NCBI GenBank assembly: GCA_013330385.1
Contig: DUIL01000180.1
Span: 1-8,566, forward strand
Reading direction: 5' to 3'
DNA length: 8,566 bases
From: Candidatus Thalassarchaeaceae archaeon
Lineage (GTDB): Archaea > Thermoplasmatota > Poseidoniia > Poseidoniales > Thalassarchaeaceae
Shown here: one piece after another, positions 1-4,747 of the stretch
Layout of the letters: each line of letters begins with the position of its first letter
Position numbering within the stretch: the first letter of the stretch is position 1
Notes under the pieces: generated by a model
What the model was told of the DNA's origin: nothing
Database searches by the model: none
What the model saw: only the letters and a program-made list of their open reading frames with translations
Program-made: the position numbers and the translations under genes

Positions 1-960
1 CCTAATGCAGTCTACATTCTCAGGAATAACATCACTCTCTTGATGTATGGCTTGGAAGTAATAAAGGCGGTTTTCAATCAATTTAACACCATCCTCCCAG
101 ACAAAAATCTCATGCAAATCTCCCCATTTACGACCAATGTCGCGGGCCATCTCCATGACCTCAGCTGTTGTCGTTATTCGGTTCTCTTTTCCACTCATGA
201 CGATTACACGAGGTTGGTTCTTCCACATTTCAATGATTGATTCTGTAGTCAACCCATGACCTACTGGTAAGTCAGCGATTATCGAATGAACATGCATAAT
301 AGTCGTTGGCACCGCAACTGCTAGGGAATTGATTTCTATCTGAGGTTTTACAGTCATCAAATCAGGACCATGATGACTTGGTACTTTCAGCACTGGCTTG
401 ATTGCATTAATTGGGCCTTTACTGGAGTCTCCAGGGTCTGCAGCTCTACGAATCATTGTACACTCAACTTTCAGTGAGCCGCAGTGTTCGTAAAGTGGAA
501 CAAGTGTACGAGAAAGTCCAGTAGTATTGCATGATACAACACGAGCACCGTCCGCGTTGAGGTTTTCACTATGGTTAGCGCATGAAGTATAGGAAGTTCC
601 TGTCAATGAGTGCTTTTCTCCACCCTGAAACATGTGTTTGATTCCGGCTGCCTTGTACTTTGCGAGGTTATCAGCCCCCATCTTACCTGGTGAACAATCT
701 ACGACTATGTCTGCAAGATCAAGAAGAGTAGATAGCCCGCCTTTGCATTCATAGCCCTGTTCGGCAAAGGCTGCAATACGGCCTTCGTCATCAAAAGTAC
801 AGTATAGAGGGAAACCCTTCTTGACTGCAAGATCACAACCAAACGAGGGGCCTGTTTTAGTCACTCCAATGACTTCCATGTCATCCTGGGCATCAACTGC
901 GTCGGCAACCCTCTTGCCTATAGTTCCAAATCCATTGATTGCAACTTTGATTGTCCCCAT
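1..960 (-). CDS. gap: Type II (archaeal) glyceraldehyde-3-phosphate dehydrogenase, C-terminus cut by window edge
   Basis: This enzyme interconverts glyceraldehyde-3-phosphate and 1,3-bisphosphoglycerate with NAD(P) in the cytoplasm, in glycolysis or gluconeogenesis. I translated the minus strand from ATG at 960-958 and found 320 open codons with no stop. Residues 5-20 form a Rossmann nucleotide loop (INGFGTIGKRVAD). The catalytic cysteine is C144 in VSCNTTGL, and the catalytic histidine lies in the TTIMHVHS segment near 219-226. These are the signatures of the archaeal class, not of bacterial GapA. The visible part ends in IPENVDCIR; family members run to about 335-345 residues, so roughly 15-25 residues lie outside the window. 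GGTG at 966-969 supports the start. The gene is transcribed away from the GXGXG gene, sharing the 961-1097 promoter region. Identification is firm; cofactor preference cannot be read here. Confidence 0.96.
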   Translation of the reverse strand, partial: MGTIKVAINGFGTIGKRVADAVDAQDDMEVIGVTKTGPSFGCDLAVKKGFPLYCTFDDEGRIAAFAEQGYECKGGLSTLLDLADIVVDCSPGKMGADNLAKYKAAGIKHMFQGGEKHSLTGTSYTSCANHSENLNADGARVVSCNTTGLSRTLVPLYEHCGSLKVECTMIRRAADPGDSSKGPINAIKPVLKVPSHHGPDLMTVKPQIEINSLAVAVPTTIMHVHSIIADLPVGHGLTTESIIEMWKNQPRVIVMSGKENRITTTAEVMEMARDIGRKWGDLHEIFVWEDGVKLIENRLYYFQAIHQESDVIPENVDCIR

Positions 961-965
961 GGTCA

Positions 966-969
966 CACC
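966..969 (-). promoter_or_regulatory. Shine-Dalgarno core of gap
   Basis: On the minus strand GGTG lies five bases before the ATG at 960. The same GGTG core precedes pheT, the 64-residue gene and the secreted hydrolase in this window, which supports this start. Confidence 0.55.
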
Positions 970-971
970 AC

Positions 972-986
972 ACGCCCTCTGGGCGT
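972..986 (-). repeat. GC-rich hairpin in the gap leader
   Basis: ACGCCC and GGGCGT form a perfect 6-base inverted repeat around a 3-base loop, ending two bases upstream of the gap Shine-Dalgarno core. It could fold in the gap mRNA and affect ribosome access, or be a protein site in the shared promoter region. A 6-base stem alone can occur by chance, so function is inference. Confidence 0.45.
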
Positions 987-1029
987 TCTTTCGTCCTCGC
1001 CCGAACTCTATGAATGATGCTCTCAAAGG

Positions 1030-1045
1030 AAAATGGCAAAATGGC
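1030..1045. repeat. Tandem octamer AAAATGGC x2 in the divergent promoter region
   Basis: Two perfect head-to-tail copies of AAAATGGC lie between the divergent gap and GXGXG genes, outside both coding regions. Tandem short words in a promoter region may be repeated binding sites for a regulator. Nothing in the sequence names the factor. Confidence 0.4.
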
Positions 1046-1063
1046 GAGTTTCGAGTGCACTTT

Positions 1064-1077
1064 GAATCTAATTTTTT
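1064..1077 (+). promoter_or_regulatory. Possible TATA-like element for the GXGXG gene
   Basis: The AT-rich stretch gaatctaatttttt is centred about 26-28 bases before the ATG at 1098. That is the spacing expected between an archaeal TATA box and the start of a leaderless transcript. The match is only compositional, and the nearby start at 1137 would imply a leader of about 40 bases. Confidence 0.25.
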
Positions 1078-1097
1078 GAGTCCTATTGCCCGTCAGA

Positions 1098-2678
1098 ATG
1101 AAGACCGTCTCCATTCCGTCAAGGGTTGGGATTACCATGCGCGACGTCACTGCAAAGAGTGTTAAACTCAATCGCGACCTCGATAAAATGCTTGAACAGG
1201 CACTTGAGAGAGACCTACTTGTACGCATAGGATGGGGTAAGCAAGGTGATGAAAAACCGAAGAAAGGTGAAATCGGAGTGATTACTCATCTGCCTTCAAA
1301 TTCAAGAGTTCTACTCCTAGGTAATTTAGGCGAATGCGCGGGTGCGATGAATGATGGAGGAAACTTCACTTTGCAAGGCAGTTGCACATCAATGCTTGGA
1401 GCATTTCAAAAATCAGGTAGAATCACCATAGAAAGAGACGCGGGTGGAAAAACCGGACACAGAATGAACGGTGGTGAAATTATCATTCAGGGTTCAACTG
1501 GAAACCACGCAGGGTCATGTATGCGTGATGGAAAAATTGTGATTCGTGGACATACTGGAGAAAAAGCGGGATCTTGTATGGAAGGAGGAGTGTTGTTGGT
1601 TCTTGGAAGTGCGGGTTCAGAACCCGGTTATGGTATGACTGGAGGTCGTATCATAGTCGCTGGAAGTTGCCCACCTCCGGGTGAAGGAGCAACAATGCGA
1701 AGTATCCTGGATAATGAACTCGAAGAATTTGCAGATATACTTGAACCACTAGGACTGCAACTCGATTCAGATGCATTAGTAATTGAATCCGTTAGCGGCT
1801 CGAAAGATACTGGAGAAGCACCCGAATATTTGATTTCAGAGGGCTTTGAGAGTATCGGATTAGTCCCAGGTGCCAATGACCGTTTGCCAAATACTGCTAC
1901 CCTAGATACTCTTTCACTCATCCTTCCGGCAGGAATGGAAGAAAACGGACTTCTAGCACCATTACCTTGGATAATCGAGTGTGAAAACATGGGAGATTCA
2001 ATAGGTCCATACGGTATCAATCAACCAGGAATTGTCAGGAATAAACCAAGGAAAAACGATTTGATTTGGATTACGGAAGACAATTTACTTGATGCTGCTG
2101 AGACATTACATAATTGTGCTGGACTTGTTCTAGACCTAAGCAGCCTACCTGCTCTCAATGATGCTGAAATTGAAGCTTTGTTAGTCTCATTATATAGCAG
2201 AATGTCTGATGATTCACTTGTTTTCCTTAGAGATAGTGTGGTAAGAGTCGAACACCTATTCCGATTGATAATTGAACTAGATTTAGATGGTGCAATTGTA
2301 GACGCTGCAGGACCCGGTGGAACCAGAGCAGCATCCACTTTACCTAGAATCGGATTAGCAGCCAAAGCGATGAATCTATTCAATCAAGGCCGAAGCATAT
2401 TCATAGAGTTGGATGAAACACCTGCAGCAGAGGATTTACTCATAGCGAAGGCGGCGGGCTGTGTTGGAATTATAGCACCACCACCTGACGATGACATCGA
2501 GCGATTTCTCGGTTGGCTTGACAGTACCTTGAGAGGATGGATGAGAGAATTAGGAATTTCAGACTTAGAAGCAATGAGTAGGAGCAATCTACGTGCTCTT
2601 GATTACGAAACAGCGGCTATTTCCGGATTGAGGCTTGTTGGATATGACAGACCTCTTCCTATGTGGATGAAGAACTAA
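1098..2678 (+). CDS. GXGXG beta-helix protein fused to a degenerate glutamate synthase FMN-like domain
   Basis: From ATG 1098 this is a 526-residue, probably cytoplasmic protein. Residues about 75-190 are a GXGXG right-handed beta-helix: repeated rungs of the form G-x-x-G-x-x-x-G followed by GG.I.I.G, as in domain 3 of glutamate synthase large subunit (GltB) and in formylmethanofuran dehydrogenase subunit C. Residues about 275-515 resemble the glutamate synthase FMN barrel: LDGAIVDAAGPGGTRAA (396-412) recalls the GADAIVIDGxGGGTGAAP motif, and the tail WMRELGISDLEAMSRSNLRALD (about 481-502) recalls the end of that domain. The three Fe-S cysteines of active enzymes are absent, the glutaminase domain is missing, and the order is opposite to GltB. 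I therefore infer a structural or repurposed relative, not a proven glutamate synthase. Starts at TTG 1086 or ATG 1137 are possible; none has a clear ribosome site. Confidence 0.75.
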   Translation: MKTVSIPSRVGITMRDVTAKSVKLNRDLDKMLEQALERDLLVRIGWGKQGDEKPKKGEIGVITHLPSNSRVLLLGNLGECAGAMNDGGNFTLQGSCTSMLGAFQKSGRITIERDAGGKTGHRMNGGEIIIQGSTGNHAGSCMRDGKIVIRGHTGEKAGSCMEGGVLLVLGSAGSEPGYGMTGGRIIVAGSCPPPGEGATMRSILDNELEEFADILEPLGLQLDSDALVIESVSGSKDTGEAPEYLISEGFESIGLVPGANDRLPNTATLDTLSLILPAGMEENGLLAPLPWIIECENMGDSIGPYGINQPGIVRNKPRKNDLIWITEDNLLDAAETLHNCAGLVLDLSSLPALNDAEIEALLVSLYSRMSDDSLVFLRDSVVRVEHLFRLIIELDLDGAIVDAAGPGGTRAASTLPRIGLAAKAMNLFNQGRSIFIELDETPAAEDLLIAKAAGCVGIIAPPPDDDIERFLGWLDSTLRGWMRELGISDLEAMSRSNLRALDYETAAISGLRLVGYDRPLPMWMKN

Positions 2679-2684
2679 GGTGAT
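2677..2684 (+). promoter_or_regulatory. Ribosome binding site deciding the TTG start of pheT
   Basis: AAGGTGAT overlaps the stop codon of the GXGXG gene and sits three bases before TTG 2688. It matches the GGAGGTGAT anti-16S pattern and supports the unusual TTG start and translational linkage of the two genes. Confidence 0.65.
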
Positions 2685-2687
2685 TCA

Positions 2688-4442
2688 TTGCCAACAATTA
2701 GCCTAAAAAACAGTATTCTTGAATTGATTCAACAGAATCATAATTCAAATTATGAATCAGAAGACTGGGTTGCAAGGCTCTCACAGATTGGTTGTGTAGT
2801 TGAGGGAGCAGATGATGAACAAATTGAGATTGAGGTCTTTCCAGACCGTCCTGATCTTCTAAGTCACGAGACTATGGCTCGTGCAGCTCGAGCCTTTCTT
2901 CACTCAGAAAACCAAAATCCGAGTATGGATGTTACTGACGGTGGAATAACCATGACCGTCGACAAAAGTTTGGAAACTGTACGTCCTGTGATTCTAGGCG
3001 CTGTCGTTCGTGGAGTAAATACTGGAGATTCTGCTGAGCAGAAGAATGAATTTATTCAGTCTCTAATGGATCATCAAGAAAAACTTCACCTCAGCCTTGG
3101 ACGCAGACGAAGATTCGCCTCAATAGGTGTTCACGACCTCTCTAAGTTAGTGCCCCCATTCAAGGTCATTACCGTACCCAAGAGTCACGAATTTGTGCCA
3201 CTAGCAATGAATGAAAAAATGAGTATCGACCAAATACTAACAGAACACCCCAAGGGAATGGATTATGCACATTTAATGGAAGGATTAGAATTATTTCCCG
3301 TAATTGTTGATTCAAATGATGATATTCTTTCATTCCCACCGATAATTAATGGAGAACATACCACGGTAACAGAATCAACTACAGATTTCTTCATTGATGT
3401 GACGGGCTGGGATGAGAGGGCTGTTGAAACCTGTCTACTCTTAATTTGCTTATCTCTTGCAGAAAGAGGAGGAGATGTTGAGTGTGTTCAGATTACTGAA
3501 TGGAATGGGAAAACTCGTATGGCTCCTTTAGGGGATGCTAAACTACACAGAGTTTCAGATAGACTGATTCATCGGATTCTAGGCTTAACGCTGGAAGAAA
3601 AAGAAATTTCTTCAGCCATCGCAAAGATGGGAGGGGAGCTAGTTACAACTCAAGTGATTACGGAGGGGGTGAATTCGGCTGAAAGATGGGCTGATTTGGT
3701 TGTTGGAGAACAAGAACATGTAATCAAAATGCCGCGATGGCGCTCAGACATCATGCACCCTGTAGACCTCGTTGAGGACATAGCTATTGGCTATGGTTAC
3801 GAAAATATGCCAACTATTCTATCTACAGTCCACTTAGATGCTATACCACTATCTTCATCACACCTTAATCGGAGGATTCGCGATAGCCTACAGTCACTGG
3901 GGTTGCAAGAAACTCAGAGTTTGACACTATCATGTGACAGAGATCAATTCGATAGAGTCCGATGGCATCAAACTGGAGAAATAACCAGATTGGCCAATCC
4001 AATCACTAACGACCATACTATACTTAGGCAGAGAATTACCCCTAGTCTATTGCAGTTACTTGCAGCCAATCGACACCATGAATTGCCACAGCGTGTATAT
4101 GAATTAGGTACTATCGTATTGAATTCACACAATCATACTAATTGTGCTTGGGCATGTGCTGAAGTAGATGGCGGATTTGCAACAGCCAAAGGATTCGCTC
4201 AAGCTCTTCTCAGAGATTTGGGCGCAGACCTATCCGATGTAGAGTGGTTACCAACTGATTCAGGGGTAGGGCCATGGATTACTGGAAGAGGTGCAAAAGT
4301 AATGGTGAACGAAGAAGAAGTAGGGCAGATTGGAGAAATAGATCCTGCAGTTAGTCTAGAATTTGGATTGAAAGTTCCAATCCATGCGGGTGAATTCAAT
4401 CTTGAAACCCTAGGTCGTATAATACCAGACCCGGTTCTATAA
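2688..4442 (+). CDS. pheT: Phenylalanyl-tRNA synthetase beta subunit, archaeal type
   Basis: This is the non-catalytic chain of the cytoplasmic heterotetramer that charges tRNA-Phe; the catalytic PheS chain is not in the window. The protein is 584 residues, close to the archaeal/eukaryal length and without the extra N- and C-terminal domains of bacterial PheT. It opens with MPTISLKNSI and FPDRPDLLS at 51-59. The B3/B4 editing region spans about 95-270, with ASIGVHDL at 144-151, HPKGMDYA at 187-194 and SFPPIING at 215-222. The B5 domain spans about 285-375, with the RSDIMHPVDLVEDIAIGYGY signature (352-371) carrying the acidic magnesium-binding residues. A synthetase-like fold fills about 380-580. 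TTG is the start because AAGGTGAT lies just upstream and the family begins here. The gene follows the GXGXG gene by 9 bases, so cotranscription is likely. Phenylalanine specificity follows from the family. Confidence 0.96.
   Translation: MPTISLKNSILELIQQNHNSNYESEDWVARLSQIGCVVEGADDEQIEIEVFPDRPDLLSHETMARAARAFLHSENQNPSMDVTDGGITMTVDKSLETVRPVILGAVVRGVNTGDSAEQKNEFIQSLMDHQEKLHLSLGRRRRFASIGVHDLSKLVPPFKVITVPKSHEFVPLAMNEKMSIDQILTEHPKGMDYAHLMEGLELFPVIVDSNDDILSFPPIINGEHTTVTESTTDFFIDVTGWDERAVETCLLLICLSLAERGGDVECVQITEWNGKTRMAPLGDAKLHRVSDRLIHRILGLTLEEKEISSAIAKMGGELVTTQVITEGVNSAERWADLVVGEQEHVIKMPRWRSDIMHPVDLVEDIAIGYGYENMPTILSTVHLDAIPLSSSHLNRRIRDSLQSLGLQETQSLTLSCDRDQFDRVRWHQTGEITRLANPITNDHTILRQRITPSLLQLLAANRHHELPQRVYELGTIVLNSHNHTNCAWACAEVDGGFATAKGFAQALLRDLGADLSDVEWLPTDSGVGPWITGRGAKVMVNEEEVGQIGEIDPAVSLEFGLKVPIHAGEFNLETLGRIIPDPVL
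2719..2759 (+). repeat. Overlapping, mutually exclusive inverted repeats at the pheT 5' end
   Basis: Three short perfect stems overlap just inside pheT. TTGAAT/ATTCAA lies at 2719-2732. TGATTC/GAATCA lies at 2725-2740. TCATAATT/AATTATGA lies at 2738-2755. A second GAATCA at 2754-2759 offers TGATTC (2725-2730) another partner. They cannot all form at once, which resembles the geometry of a switching mRNA structure near a start codon. The sequence is AT-rich and coding, so chance is a real alternative. Confidence 0.3.
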
Positions 4443-4449
4443 TTTATCA

Positions 4450-4510
4450 AAGTCCTTCCTCAGAATTAATCGCCATCACCAAGGAGAGCCATAGCATCAA
4501 GGAAGGACTT
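4450..4510. repeat. 11-base inverted repeat at the convergent gene ends
   Basis: AAGTCCTTCCT at 4450-4460 is the exact reverse complement of AGGAAGGACTT at 4500-4510, separated by 39 bases. The first arm lies between the pheT stop and the stop of the minus-strand gene; the second lies in the last codons of the latter. Both transcripts would carry the structure if they read through. It may act at transcript ends, though it has no adjoining T tract typical of a terminator. A tighter stem, AAGGAC/GTCCTT at 4503-4516, competes with it. Confidence 0.4.
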
Positions 4511-4660
4511 GTCCTTGAGGTGACTCTTGTCATCAATTATTTCCTTTTGAGCAGTATCGGGTTTACGCTCGTATTCTACGACTTTTTCCTTCTTAGGCTT
4601 CAATTCTGGTTCGGGAGGGGCGTTTTTCTTACCGAAGGGCCATGCTCCTGCCATAATCAT
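4466..4660 (-). CDS. Small Lys/Glu/Pro-rich protein of unknown function (64 residues)
   Basis: I do not recognise this protein. It is hydrophilic, with no signal peptide, membrane helix or cysteine. A short start, MIMAGAWPFGKK, is followed by a segment rich in Pro, Lys and Glu (about 13-36) that is probably disordered. The C-terminal part (about 41-64, including SHLKDKSFLDAMALLGDGD) could form a short amphipathic helix, the layout of a small adaptor or binding peptide. ATG 4660 is preferred because GGGTG at 4668-4672 lies seven bases upstream; ATG 4654 is the alternative. It fills the gap between pheT and the hydrolase gene on the opposite strand, converging on pheT with 23 bases between stops. 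It overlaps no other gene, and its own ribosome site and biased composition argue that it is real. Confidence 0.6.
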   Translation of the reverse strand: MIMAGAWPFGKKNAPPEPELKPKKEKVVEYERKPDTAQKEIIDDKSHLKDKSFLDAMALLGDGD

Positions 4661-4667
4661 CGAACAG

Positions 4668-4672
4668 CACCC
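4668..4672 (-). promoter_or_regulatory. Shine-Dalgarno site of the 64-residue gene
   Basis: GGGTG on the minus strand lies seven bases before ATG 4660. This favours that start over the in-frame ATG six bases further in, and supports the small gene being translated. Confidence 0.5.
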
Positions 4673-4682
4673 TAGACCATAG

Positions 4683-4728
4683 TACCTTTGCTTGGTAATT
4701 CAACACAGAGGGATAGTAATCAAAGGTA
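4683..4728. repeat. Symmetric CAAAGGTA elements in the divergent promoter region
   Basis: TACCTTTG (4683-4690) and CAAAGGTA (4721-4728) are perfect 8-base inverted arms around a 30-base spacer. Read along each flanking gene, both give CAAAGGTA upstream of the start: 22 bases before ATG 4660 on the minus strand and 19 bases before ATG 4748 on the plus strand. The arrangement suggests a shared promoter element or paired sites for one regulator of both genes. No known motif is matched, so the role is inferred from symmetry alone. Confidence 0.4.
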
Positions 4729-4733
4729 AGAAC

Positions 4734-4739
4734 GGTGAG
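4734..4739 (+). promoter_or_regulatory. Shine-Dalgarno site of the secreted hydrolase gene
   Basis: GGTGAG lies eight bases before ATG 4748 and shares the GGTG core used by other genes here. It fixes the start directly before the signal peptide. Confidence 0.6.
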
Positions 4740-4747
4740 CGTCGTAC

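Noticed and set aside
821..1228. Open frames on both strands across the gap start and the divergent promoter region (plus 821-1165, minus 893-1228)
   Set aside because: Each overlaps the firmly identified gap or GXGXG coding region, and neither product resembles a protein family.
1612..1626. 15-base palindrome CGGGTTC-A-GAACCCG within the GXGXG gene
   Set aside because: Seven pairs around one base are expected by chance about once in a window of this size, and the site lies mid-gene with nothing around it.
1628..2383. Two adjacent minus-strand open frames of 130 and 120 codons opposite the GXGXG gene
   Set aside because: They are antisense to a protein with clear repeat and domain structure, and have Ser/Pro-rich, motif-free products.
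1098..2678. Formylmethanofuran dehydrogenase subunit C as the identity of the GXGXG protein
   Set aside because: The beta-helix rungs are shared, but the C-terminal FMN-barrel-like half is absent from that subunit and no other methanogenesis-type gene is nearby.
4661..4747. A tRNA or other structured RNA in the gap between the divergent genes
   Set aside because: The 87 bases show no cloverleaf arms or TTCGA-type loop; the only symmetry is the CAAAGGTA pair, whose placement fits promoters better.
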